The notes: a model not told the origin generated them from the letters alone. Shown: positions 38,768 to 45,608, numbered from the stretch's first letter. The stretch: 45,608 nucleotides of DNA from JBGQDM01 sp041495845 (GCA_041495845.1 JBGQDM010000014.1:1-45608); one strand, 5' to 3'. Numbers and translations: made by a program.

Positions 38768-39211
38768 CTAGCGATTCCGCCGCAGGCTCGTCTCGGGGAG
38801 TTTGGGGGTTACGGTGAATGCCCCGCTGCGGAAGATCCCTCGCCCACACTGGTCCATGGTCTCGCAGTGGCACCGTTGCATCATCTTTCGGAGCAGGCGC
38901 CGCATGGATTTGATCCCGTCCATCATCGCGTCCAACTCGGCCAGCTTTTTCTGGGAGAGTTTCCGCCAGCGTTCCGAGGCGGGCGTAACCGGGCGAAAGC
39001 CCAGGAACAACTGCCGAATTTCTTCCAGCGTGAAGCCGAGTTGGCGTGCCCGCTGGATCACCGCCAGCCGGTAGACCGCGGTCGTGTCGTAGCGCCGTTG
39101 CCCGCTGCTGCGCTGCGCCGGAGGCAGTAAGCCAATCTGCTCGTAATAACGGATCGCCGAAGTCTGCAGTCCTACCTGTCGCGCTACCGCCGAGATGGTC
39201 ATCTCCGCCAT
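38768..39211 (-). CDS. MerR-family metalloregulator with CueR-like ligand spacing
   Basis: This 147-residue protein starts at ATG 39211 (MAEMTISAVARQ). The winged-helix DNA-binding domain is clear (ISAVARQVGLQTSAIRYYEQ) and is followed by the dimerisation helix. The metal loop is C114-H-C116-x5-C122, so C114-x7-C122 has the spacing of CueR C112-x7-C120. Ser79 lies 35 residues before C114, exactly as Ser77 lies before C112 in CueR. Ser at this place is associated with monovalent Cu/Ag/Au sensing, Cys with divalent sensing. The extra C116 could change this. It is divergent from the gene at 39351 and shares the operator at 39283-39302. Confidence 0.85.
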   Translation of the reverse strand: MAEMTISAVARQVGLQTSAIRYYEQIGLLPPAQRSSGQRRYDTTAVYRLAVIQRARQLGFTLEEIRQLFLGFRPVTPASERWRKLSQKKLAELDAMMDGIKSMRRLLRKMMQRCHCETMDQCGRGIFRSGAFTVTPKLPETSLRRNR

Positions 39212-39279
39212 GCCCACATTCTAGACCGTCACCTCGGCCCGGCCCGCCGTACGCCAAGAAAAATAATTGTTGCCGCCCC

Positions 39280-39310
39280 TTGACTTAAAGTCGACTTGAA
39301 GTTGTACCGT
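39280..39310 (+). promoter_or_regulatory. MerR-type promoter and operator
   Basis: TTGACT (39280-39285) is separated by exactly 19 bases from TACCGT (39305-39310), the over-long spacer that MerR-family activators untwist. Between the boxes lies a near-perfect palindrome, ACTTAAAGTCGACTTGAAGT (39283-39302; one mismatch between arms). It drives the plus-strand gene at 39351 and lies 72 bases from the MerR start. Confidence 0.85.
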
Positions 39311-39350
39311 CTTGACTACCGGCGGTCCGAGACCGCTGGGAGGAGGACAC

Positions 39351-39779
39351 ATGAAACCCTTTCTTGCGCCTGCCATCGCGTTAGCCTTGTTGGGCGGTGT
39401 GGTGTGCTGCCCAAACGCTTTTGCTCAACCGCCGGATGCTGCTGCCGGCCAGCAGTCAAAAAGCCCTTTCGCCTGCGACCGCCTGGCGTTGACGGCGGAG
39501 CAGCGCAAGCGCCATTTCGAAGAACTCGGACCCGCCCTGCGCGCTCGCAAAAAAAGCGTCCGCGAACTGCCGGACGGATTCGCCTTCGAGTTTCCAGCCG
39601 ACCTGGCCACCTTCCAACTCGTGGCCGAGTGGGCCGCGGGGGAGCACGTTTGCTGCCCTTTCTTTGATATTGACCTGCGCCTGGAACGCGAAGGCGGACC
39701 CCTCTGGCTACGTCTGACGGGCCGGGATGGCGTGAAGCAGTTCATTCACGCTGAAGGAGCTACCTGGCTCAAGCCGTGA
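39351..39779 (+). CDS. Small secreted Cys-containing protein under MerR control
   Basis: This 142-residue protein starts at ATG 39351 with AGGAGG 4 bases upstream. The signal peptide ends NAFA-Q (about residue 26). The mature protein has ACDRLALTAEQRKRHFEEL (C42), a central ELPDGFAFEFPAD, and HVCCPFFDIDLRLE (H99, C101, C102), then WLRLTGRDGVKQF. I do not know a named family, although MerR-linked proteins of similar layout are familiar. C42 with the CC pair and His could bind a soft metal in the periplasm. It is the first gene after the MerR-type promoter, so it is the main predicted target. Function remains unproved. Confidence 0.8.
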   Translation: MKPFLAPAIALALLGGVVCCPNAFAQPPDAAAGQQSKSPFACDRLALTAEQRKRHFEELGPALRARKKSVRELPDGFAFEFPADLATFQLVAEWAAGEHVCCPFFDIDLRLEREGGPLWLRLTGRDGVKQFIHAEGATWLKP

Positions 39780-39865
39780 TCCGCCCGGAGTGATGTCCGG
39801 TGGGCCGCGCTCTGGCTGGCAATACCGATTTGTCATGGAACGCACGTGTGTCCAAGGAGAACCCA

Positions 39866-40432
39866 ATGAAGAAAGTAATCTGGTTCAGTGTTTCACTGTT
39901 GTTGCCGTCGCTCAGTAGTTTCATCCTCGCGCAGTCGGAAAAATTAACCCCCGCCGTCACCGCGAGTCAGGTGCTGGAGCAGCGGATTGCCAGCATCGAA
40001 CAGGAAGTGGTCCCTGCCGCCGCTGCCATGCCGGCGGAAAAGTATGGCTTCGCTCCCAGCAACGGTGAATTCGCCGGGGTGCGGACCTTCGCCGAGGAGG
40101 TCAAGCATCTCGCTGCCGCCAACTACCAGCTGGGATCGCGAGCTCTCGGGGAAAAGCCGCCGGCTGGTACAGCGGATGAACGCGCACCCGATTCGGTGAA
40201 AACAAGAGCAGAAATTCTGGCCTACCTGCAGGGTTCGTTCGCCTGTCTGCACCGTGCCGCCGCCAGTGTGGACGCGACCAATGCGGTCGAGCCGCTCCCC
40301 GGTACTCAGGGTACCTGGCAGCGGACCCGCCTCGGGCTCATAGTGGACGCGATCGCCCACACCTCAAACCACTACGGCCAGATGGTGGAGTACTTGCGCA
40401 TGAACGGCATTGTCCCGCCCGCCAGCCGTTGA
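39866..40432 (+). CDS. Secreted DinB-like protein
   Basis: This 188-residue protein starts at ATG 39866 with AAGGAG 6 bases upstream; a signal peptide ends FILAQ at residue 23. A four-helix DinB/YfiT-like bundle is suggested by EEVKHLAAANYQLG (H81) and the C-terminal IAHTSNHYGQMVEYL with the His-x4-His pair, the usual metal site of the superfamily. Cytoplasmic DinB proteins are often thiol-dependent transferases (bacillithiol or mycothiol S-transferase types); an exported form is common in acidobacteria and uncharacterised. It may be read from the MerR-type promoter since only 86 bases separate it from the previous gene. Confidence 0.8.
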   Translation: MKKVIWFSVSLLLPSLSSFILAQSEKLTPAVTASQVLEQRIASIEQEVVPAAAAMPAEKYGFAPSNGEFAGVRTFAEEVKHLAAANYQLGSRALGEKPPAGTADERAPDSVKTRAEILAYLQGSFACLHRAAASVDATNAVEPLPGTQGTWQRTRLGLIVDAIAHTSNHYGQMVEYLRMNGIVPPASR

Positions 40433-40649
40433 AAAGCAGGAGACGACGAGTCGGAGAAGTGCAACTGCCGCTCGTACACGCTCCCGAATTCCGGGCTGCC
40501 ACCTTCCTATGTTTTCAGTCCTGCCCCTGTGCTAGCCTAGATCGCCATTTAGTTCGGGTTTCAAACTTGTTTCACCACTCGAACCGAGGCTGGGCTTGGC
40601 ATCCGGTGTCGCCCGGTGAAGAAAGTCAGGATTCTGACAGGGGCTTGCC

Positions 40650-41339
40650 ATGAAGGGAAAAATTGCTCTGGTGACCGGGGCTAACGGCGGCCTGGGAGCA
40701 ACCGTGACGCAGGCCCTGCTCAATGCAGGGGCCACCGTGGTTGGCGTCTCGCGCAAGATTCAGCAGTCGGAGTTTGCCAGCCCCGCGTTTCTCGCGCTGC
40801 CAGCGGAAATCTCCAGCCTGGCCGCCGCCCGCGATGTGGTGGCGCAAGTGCTCACGCGCTACGGAAGGATCGACGCGTTCGTCCACCTGGTTGGCGGGTT
40901 CGCCGGCGGCGCCACGGTGGCGGAAACCGATGATGCCACTTTGCAGCGCATGCTCGACCTGAACTTGCTGAGTGCCTTTCACCTGATGCGGGCGGTCATT
41001 CCGCCCATGCGCAGTGCAAAACAGGGTCGCATCATCGCGACCGGCAGCCGCGCTGCGCTCGATCCCGGGCCCGGTGTCGGTGCCTATAGCCTTTCCAAAG
41101 CGGCGCTGGTTTCACTGGTATGCACCGTCGCGGCTGAAAATCAGGACGCCGGCATTACCGCCAACGTCATCCTGCCCGGCACCATGGACACGCCGGCCAA
41201 CCGCAAGTCCGACCCCAACGCGGATTTTTCCCAGTGGGTGCAGCCAGCCAACATCGCCAGCTTGATTGTCTGGCTGGCAGGCAGCGCTGGTCGCGATGTC
41301 AATGGCTCCGTCATTTCGGTCTACGGTCCCCATGTTTGA
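40650..41339 (+). CDS. Short-chain dehydrogenase/reductase
   Basis: This 229-residue protein starts at ATG 40650 with AGGGG upstream. It has the SDR coenzyme motif TGANGGLG (9-16), the DLNLLSAF helix, and the active-site YSLSK (Tyr-x3-Lys), with the preceding Ser in ATGSRAAL. NAD(P)H-dependent oxidoreduction in the cytoplasm is expected; the substrate is unknown. It overlaps the next gene by 8 bases and therefore is the first gene of a compact operon that leads to the heme-Rieske fusion, which suggests its product feeds or uses that membrane module. Confidence 0.88.
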   Translation: MKGKIALVTGANGGLGATVTQALLNAGATVVGVSRKIQQSEFASPAFLALPAEISSLAAARDVVAQVLTRYGRIDAFVHLVGGFAGGATVAETDDATLQRMLDLNLLSAFHLMRAVIPPMRSAKQGRIIATGSRAALDPGPGVGAYSLSKAALVSLVCTVAAENQDAGITANVILPGTMDTPANRKSDPNADFSQWVQPANIASLIVWLAGSAGRDVNGSVISVYGPHV

Positions 41340-41574
41340 AGGCGTGGTGCGAACGATGTTGGAGTTCGGCGTGGCTTACGCCGCGCTGGGAATCACGTTC
41401 GCCCTCGTCTTCGTTTCTTTGCTCGCTCCGCGGATGGATGAGCAGGCCGTCGGCGCGGGAGTCGGCTTCCGCCTGCTGATTCTGCCCGGAGTGGCGGCAT
41501 TCTGGCCTCTGTTTTTCTGGCGTTGGATGCGAGGCGTGACCGAGCCGCCGGTCGAGAAGAACCCGCACCGATGA
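41332..41574 (+). CDS. Small membrane protein of unknown function (80 aa)
   Basis: The start ATG 41332 lies inside the end of the SDR gene (8-base overlap). Two hydrophobic helices are seen (GVAYAALGITFALVFVSLL, and LLILPGVAAFWPLFFWRWM), with a short charged loop between them and a hydrophilic tail (EPPVEKNPHR). The family is unknown to me. Its place between an SDR and a heme-Rieske protein suggests a subunit or assembly helper of that membrane complex. Confidence 0.7.
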   Translation: MFEGVVRTMLEFGVAYAALGITFALVFVSLLAPRMDEQAVGAGVGFRLLILPGVAAFWPLFFWRWMRGVTEPPVEKNPHR

Positions 41575-41584
41575 TTCAATCAAC

Positions 41585-41740
41585 ATGATCCAACCCCTCA
41601 GGACCGCGCACCGCTGGACGATTTTCCTTCTCGTGCCCGTCCTCTGCGCCATCCTGTTGTGGGGTTTGTGCGCCCGCGTCTTGCATCCCGCACCCGGCAG
41701 CGCTCCGTCTGGCGCACCACCGGCTGGGGGAACCCCATGA
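41585..41740 (+). CDS. Mini membrane protein, single span (51 aa)
   Basis: The frame ATG 41585 to TGA 41738-41740 begins MIQPLRTAHRWTIFLLVPVL and ends in a Pro/Gly/Ala-rich tail. One transmembrane helix (residues about 12-28) is followed by a tail that could be periplasmic. The TGA overlaps the next ATG as ATGA, the strongest sign that it is translated. It resembles the tiny single-span subunits of respiratory complexes in layout only. Function is unknown. Confidence 0.6.
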   Translation: MIQPLRTAHRWTIFLLVPVLCAILLWGLCARVLHPAPGSAPSGAPPAGGTP

Positions 41741-43536
41741 GCGTGCAGTATCAGGCCATCGGCTGGAACCGGGTAAAGAAATGGTACGACTTCGTTCTCG
41801 TTGGCTTGGTCGTTCTCTACCTGGCGGTGTTCCTCGGGGTCACCTTCTGGCGCGATGCCAATGCCACCGCCGAAACTGCGCTCATTCGCGCTTTCGGAAC
41901 TGCCGCGCTCCTGCTCCTTCATCTCGTGCTCTCCATCGGTCCGCTCTGCCGGTTGGATCCGCGCTTCTTGCTGCTGCTCTACAACCGGCGTCATCTCGGC
42001 GTCACCACGTTTCTTCTCGGCTTCGCCCACGCCAGCTTGGGGCTGTTTCAATTTCATGCGTTCGGCAATGTCAATCCGCTGCTCAGCCTTTTCCTCAGCA
42101 ATCAGCGCTATGGCAGCCTCACGCAGTTTCCCTTTCAGTCGCTCGGTTTTGCCGCGCTCCTGATCTTGTTCCTGATGGCCGCAACCAGCCACGACTTCTG
42201 GCTGCGCAACCTCAGCGCGCCGGTGTGGAAGCGCCTACACATGCTCGTCTATCTTGCTTATGGCCTGCTGGTGGCCCACGTTACGCTTGGTGCGTTGCAG
42301 TCTGAAACCAGCCCCGTGCTCGCCACTGTTCTTGTGGCCGGCCTCGTCACCGTCCTCGGCTTGCACATCGCGGCGGGCTGCAAAGAATGGAGAATTGATC
42401 GGGCGCGGCATCGCGCTTCGCAAGCAGCCTTTGTCGAAGTCTGTGCCGTCACCGAGATTCCAGACAATTGCGCCACCGTGGTTTCGCTCAGCGGAGAACG
42501 GGTCGCTGTTTTCCGCTACGACGGAAAAATCTCAGCGGTCTCGAACGCCTGCCAACACCAGAACGGACCGCTCGGCGAGGGCCGCATCATTGACGGCTGC
42601 ATCACCTGCCCCTGGCACGGCTACCAATATGAGCCAACGACGGGCGCTTCTCCGCCGCCGTTCAAAGAGAAAGTTCCCACCTTTCGCGTACAAGTGATTG
42701 CGGGCAAAGTCCTGGTGCACCCGCAGCCTAACCCGCCCGGAACCGCAGTCGAGCCCGCCCACGCCGGCAGCGCAGACTCGGTTGATCCCCGCGCCTTCTT
42801 TGTCGGATACCTGCCCGTGCCCGCACCGTTGCAATCTTTTCTAAGGGTGGTCGCAACCAGCCTCGGCATCGGAGCCGTGGCCATCGGCATCGCGCTGGCG
42901 ATGGCGCAATCCCCCGCCGCATCCGTACAGTTCGACTACGGCCATCCCCGGCAGTTCGAAGGAATTCTGCGGACCCGGCCCTATCCCGCACTCCAGGTAA
43001 CCCAGTCACCGGACGCATCCACTCCGGCGAATTCAGAGATGCTGCTGGTAGGTCCCGGCAAACACGGCGCGGACCAACTGATTGCCGACGCTGCCAACCA
43101 CCCCTCCCGCCTTCGCGGTAAGTTAATCCACCGCAGCGGAGCCAGCGCGATTGAAGTTGAACCCGGCTCCATCACTAGCTCCGCCAGCGAGTTGAGCCCA
43201 CCCGTCGCATCGGAGGACCTCGGCCCGGTGACCCTTACCGGCGAAATTGTCGACAGCAAGTGCTATTACGGTGTCATGAACCCGGGCAGCGGTAAGGCCC
43301 ATCGCGACTGCGCCGCGCGCTGCCTGAGCGGCGGGATTCCGCCCAGCTTTGTTACTGCCCGCGCCGGAGAAATCTATCTTCTAGTAAGTGAAGATGGTCA
43401 GCCATTTCCCCATCCCACCCTGCGCGAGTTCGCCGCCGAATGGATCACGGTGCGTGGCGAAGTCCTGCGGCGGGGGACCCAGCTCTTTCTAAGCGTCAAT
43501 CCGGGATCGCTCCGGCACACGGCGAAACCCCGCTAA
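41737..43536 (+). CDS. Ferric-reductase-like heme membrane protein fused to a Rieske domain and a C-terminal periplasmic domain
   Basis: This 599-residue protein starts at ATG 41737 within the stop of the mini-protein. Residues 1-220 form six spans of the ferric-reductase-like type with heme ligands H86/H98 and H168/H181 (spacing 12 and 13). Residues about 232-350 are a Rieske domain: C272-x-H274 and C291-x2-H294 are the [2Fe-2S] ligands. A further hydrophobic span (about 365-390) is followed by about 200 residues with a motif around C509, H522, C525 and C529 (GEIVDSKCYYGVM; HRDCAARC), a conserved-looking site of unknown type. The protein looks able to pass electrons between a [2Fe-2S] cluster and two b hemes across the membrane. 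The physiological donor and acceptor are unknown. Confidence 0.85.
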   Translation: MSVQYQAIGWNRVKKWYDFVLVGLVVLYLAVFLGVTFWRDANATAETALIRAFGTAALLLLHLVLSIGPLCRLDPRFLLLLYNRRHLGVTTFLLGFAHASLGLFQFHAFGNVNPLLSLFLSNQRYGSLTQFPFQSLGFAALLILFLMAATSHDFWLRNLSAPVWKRLHMLVYLAYGLLVAHVTLGALQSETSPVLATVLVAGLVTVLGLHIAAGCKEWRIDRARHRASQAAFVEVCAVTEIPDNCATVVSLSGERVAVFRYDGKISAVSNACQHQNGPLGEGRIIDGCITCPWHGYQYEPTTGASPPPFKEKVPTFRVQVIAGKVLVHPQPNPPGTAVEPAHAGSADSVDPRAFFVGYLPVPAPLQSFLRVVATSLGIGAVAIGIALAMAQSPAASVQFDYGHPRQFEGILRTRPYPALQVTQSPDASTPANSEMLLVGPGKHGADQLIADAANHPSRLRGKLIHRSGASAIEVEPGSITSSASELSPPVASEDLGPVTLTGEIVDSKCYYGVMNPGSGKAHRDCAARCLSGGIPPSFVTARAGEIYLLVSEDGQPFPHPTLREFAAEWITVRGEVLRRGTQLFLSVNPGSLRHTAKPR

Positions 43537-43641
43537 TCGCCTTGGGTTCAGCCGCTTGTCACCTTTCTAATCGCCGTGAGTCTTACTCCCTGACCCGCCT
43601 TGACGGCGGGGGTGAACGCAACCGTGCGAGGAGCGCATGTC

Positions 43642-44073
43642 ATGACTGCACCGGCGATGGCCACTGGAATTGCCAGGCCGCTCACCACTACAATGCTTGT
43701 TCTGAGCTGGGCCTGCCGGCTGGCGGCAGCGGCGATTCTGGTTCAGACGTTGTTTTTCAAGTTCACAGCGGCCCCAGAATCGGTGTATATCTTCACCAGA
43801 GTTGGGGCTGAGCCTTGGGGTCGTATCGGTTCCGGTATCGTGGAGTTAGTGGCAGCCATTTTGCTGCTCACGCCGCGGCTTCCCTGGGCTGGCGCAATCC
43901 TGGCGCTAGGCGTCATGGCTGGGGCCATCCTTAGCCACCTGACGATCCTCGGAGTCGAAGTGATGGGAGACCACGGACTGCTGTTCAAGCTTGCGTTAGT
44001 GGTCTTCGTCGCCAGCGCCGTCGTCCTGGTCCTCCACCGCTCGCAGATTCCGATCATTGGAAAGTGGTTCTGA
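43642..44073 (+). CDS. DoxX-like membrane protein
   Basis: This 143-residue protein starts at ATG 43642 with GAGGAG upstream; a TTG 14 codons earlier is unlikely. Four hydrophobic helices are seen, including the DoxX-type stretch AAAILVQTLFFKFTAAPES and IVELVAAILLLTPRLPWAGA. DoxX family proteins are small membrane proteins linked in places to redox or stress responses; a specific role here is unknown. It is on the same strand as the heme-Rieske operon, separated by about 105 bases. Confidence 0.8.
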   Translation: MTAPAMATGIARPLTTTMLVLSWACRLAAAAILVQTLFFKFTAAPESVYIFTRVGAEPWGRIGSGIVELVAAILLLTPRLPWAGAILALGVMAGAILSHLTILGVEVMGDHGLLFKLALVVFVASAVVLVLHRSQIPIIGKWF

Positions 44074-44076
44074 CTT

Positions 44077-44598
44077 ATGTCGTCTCCTTCGTTGTTGTGT
44101 GCTGTGGAAGATGTCTTGCAACAGGGCCGCCTGTTGTTGCGCACTGTGAACGCCGAGCTTTACGCTCTGCCGCTGGACGGACTTCCCGGCACCTCGATCG
44201 GGGGCCACTACCGTCACGTGCTCGATCACTTCCAGTGCCTGCTGGTGGGACTGCGCGGCGGCGAGATCAACTACGATCAGCGGCGCCGCGACCCACACGT
44301 CGAGCGCTCGCTCGAGTACGCGCTGGAAGTGACGGAACAGATTTCCGCTGAGTTTGCCGCAATTCCGGAAGAATCTTGGCGGTTGGATTGTGCGGTGATC
44401 TACAGCGTAGGGTACGACGCGCCGCCTGAGACTGCGCGCACCAACGCCGCGCGCGAGGTCATGTTCTGCATCGGGCATGCCATCCACCACTACGCGATTC
44501 TCAAACTGCTCTGTGCCAACCTTGGAGTGAAGCTGCCCTATACTTTCGGCGTCGCTCCTTCTACGTTGAAGCATCTGGAGACTTCCACCGCCGCGTAA
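44077..44598 (+). CDS. DinB-like metal-binding protein, cytoplasmic
   Basis: This 173-residue protein begins 3 bases after the DoxX stop. The DinB-type His residues are GGHYRHVLDHF (H44, H47, H51) and CIGHAIHHYAIL (H134, H137, H138), giving a likely divalent metal site in a four-helix bundle. There is no signal peptide, in contrast to the secreted DinB-like protein 3.6 kb upstream. Some DinB relatives are thiol S-transferases. It is probably co-transcribed with the DoxX gene. Confidence 0.82.
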   Translation: MSSPSLLCAVEDVLQQGRLLLRTVNAELYALPLDGLPGTSIGGHYRHVLDHFQCLLVGLRGGEINYDQRRRDPHVERSLEYALEVTEQISAEFAAIPEESWRLDCAVIYSVGYDAPPETARTNAAREVMFCIGHAIHHYAILKLLCANLGVKLPYTFGVAPSTLKHLETSTAA

Positions 44599-44616
44599 TC
44601 TCGGCGTGAGCTGGCC

Positions 44617-45381
44617 ATGTGCACGCTGAGCGTTGTAACCCGGGAGAACGCCTACGACGTGGCCATGAACCGCGACGAGCGCATCACCCGCGGCGTTGCC
44701 TCCGCGCCCACTCGCGTCGCTCTTGGCGCGACCTTGGCCATCCTCCCGCGCGACATTGCCGGCGGCACCTGGATTGCCACCAACGAACACGGCATCACCC
44801 TGGCGCTGCTCAATTGGAATGAAGTGCCGCTGGATCCGGCGGCGACGGTCACCGCCCGTAGTCGCGGCCTGGTCATTCCTGAACTCATCCCGGCTCCGTC
44901 TCGCAGCCGTCTCCACGACTTGCTTCACAACCTACGACTGCACGATACCTTGCCCTTCCGCATGGTTGGCATTTTCCCCCTGGAGCGGGAAATCTGGGAG
45001 TGGCGCTGGGACACGGAGACGCTCACCTCCGCGGTGCGCGGCTGGCAGTCGCGGCACTGGTTTTCCTCCAGCCTCTCCGATGCGCAAGCGCGCCGCTTTC
45101 GTGCCGCCGACTGCGAACTGGCCCGGCAAGAAGACGACGCCGGTTCGCTTCCCTGGTTACGCCGCCTGCACAGTTCGCATGGCCAGGGTGGTGAAGCTTT
45201 CAGTCTCTGCGTCCATCGCAGCGAGGTGGAAACTGTAAGTTACGCAGAGGTTGCCTGTACGCCCGAGTCCGTACGTTTTGCCTATTTTGCCGGCAACCCG
45301 TGCCGCATGACGCAGCCGCCGGAGCGAGTGGAAATTGCACGCGCCGGCCAGTCCGCCTCCGGCTTTTTCCCCGCCGCCTAG
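44617..45381 (+). CDS. NRDE (TANGO2-type) family protein
   Basis: This 254-residue protein begins MCTLSVVTRENAYDVAMNRDE; the N-R-D-E tetrapeptide (18-21) gives the family its name, and Cys2 would be exposed as an N-terminal nucleophile after Met removal, as in Ntn-type hydrolases. GGTWIATNEHGITLALLNW follows. TANGO2 proteins in eukaryotes have been linked to heme handling and metabolism, while the bacterial role is unknown. It lies 18 bases after the DinB-like gene and is the last gene of the window. Confidence 0.88.
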   Translation: MCTLSVVTRENAYDVAMNRDERITRGVASAPTRVALGATLAILPRDIAGGTWIATNEHGITLALLNWNEVPLDPAATVTARSRGLVIPELIPAPSRSRLHDLLHNLRLHDTLPFRMVGIFPLEREIWEWRWDTETLTSAVRGWQSRHWFSSSLSDAQARRFRAADCELARQEDDAGSLPWLRRLHSSHGQGGEAFSLCVHRSEVETVSYAEVACTPESVRFAYFAGNPCRMTQPPERVEIARAGQSASGFFPAA

Positions 45382-45395
45382 TCTGGGACTCAGAA

Positions 45396-45423
45396 ATTCA
45401 GCTATTAACATTCAGCTATTAAC
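45396..45423. repeat. Two tandem copies of a 14-bp unit
   Basis: ATTCAGCTATTAAC occurs at 45396-45409 and again at 45410-45423. It is AT-rich in a GC-rich region and lies just after the NRDE gene. Confidence 0.9.
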
Positions 45424-45441
45424 CATGAGCGGCTTTGAAAG

Positions 45442-45461
45442 GGCGCGGCTTCAGCCGCGCC
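45442..45461. repeat. REP-like hairpin 1
   Basis: Arms 45442-45450 and 45453-45461 are perfectly complementary around a TC spacer (GGCGCGGCT/AGCCGCGCC). The CTTCAG core is shared with the hairpin at 45575-45594. Confidence 0.75.
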
Positions 45462-45549
45462 GCGAGGCGTCCTCCAAGACACGGGCTTTAGAGTGTGCGT
45501 GAGAACTACTCTCTCGTTGGAGATGTTGGGACGAGAACTGCTGAAATCA

Positions 45550-45594
45550 GCCCCGGAGGGGCGTCTGCCAATAGCCCGGCGCTTCAGCGCCGGG
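45550..45594. repeat. REP-like double hairpin
   Basis: Two hairpins are spaced by 12 bases: GCCCC-GGA-GGGGC at 45550-45562, and 9-bp arms 45575-45583 and 45586-45594 around TC. The arrangement (GCCCCGGAGGGGC, then AATAG, then CCCGG..CTTCAG..CCGGG) is like interspersed intergenic repeats known in acidobacterial genomes; this is from memory and not checked. Confidence 0.7.
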
Positions 45595-45608
45595 GGAAAG
45601 TGGGACCA

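Noticed and set aside
43593..43609. Short GC hairpin upstream of the DoxX gene as a terminator
   Set aside because: The stem is six pairs with no T tract, so it cannot be called a terminator.

Overview
This GC-rich window most likely comes from a member of the Acidobacteriota (Terriglobia/Koribacter-like). The main indications are a VWFA-domain protein of the type that is abundant in acidobacteria, a 1,234-residue Oar-like outer-membrane receptor, an N-terminally extended Hfq-like protein, and an aconitase-family enzyme with a LeuD-like domain placed in front of a LeuC-like domain. This placement rests on family recognition by eye; no database search was run.

Layout. (1) 1-15.5 kb, plus strand, mostly housekeeping: the end of moaE, a secreted VWFA protein, the Oar-like receptor, the Hfq-like protein, an inositol-monophosphatase-family enzyme, the aconitase-family enzyme, a 7Fe ferredoxin, recO, glyQ-glyS and pyruvate phosphate dikinase. 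A convergent unknown gene and tRNA-Glu(UUC) follow. (2) 16.4-38.05 kb, minus strand: one long exopolysaccharide locus. Read in its own direction it encodes a UpxY/RfaH-type NusG paralogue, a multi-SLBB export protein, a PAP2-phosphatase/Wzi-barrel fusion, a Wzz-like chain-length protein, a Wzx-like flippase, an FkbM methyltransferase, a SAM methyltransferase, a Wzy-like polymerase, a GT4, a GNAT-fold acyltransferase, another SAM methyltransferase, another FkbM methyltransferase, a NodB deacetylase, two more GT4 enzymes and the initiating phosphoglycosyltransferase. Most junctions overlap or are very short, so the locus is probably one transcript that needs the processive antiterminator at its head. 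(3) 38.05-38.77 kb: the leader and spacer of that locus, with no confident gene. (4) 38.77-45.4 kb: a MerR-family metalloregulator with a textbook MerR operator facing a small secreted Cys protein. After these come a secreted DinB protein, a compact operon (SDR, two miniature membrane proteins, and a heme-b/Rieske fusion), DoxX, a second DinB protein and an NRDE protein. The window ends in short repeats and REP-like hairpins.

How the genes work together. Region 2 contains every step of a Wzx/Wzy-type pathway: priming, glycosyl transfer, methylation/acylation/deacetylation, flipping, polymerisation, length control and export. It shows no recognisable BY-kinase domain and no typical small Wza lipoprotein; a 1,157-residue protein with seven SLBB repeats and a PAP2-Wzi fusion occupy the envelope part. 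Region 4 looks like metal- or redox-responsive envelope functions: the MerR protein has CueR-like ligand spacing, and the SDR-to-Rieske operon looks like an undescribed membrane electron-transfer module. The least described parts are the PAP2-Wzi fusion, the heme-Rieske fusion with its two mini-proteins, and the MerR/CCPFF pair.
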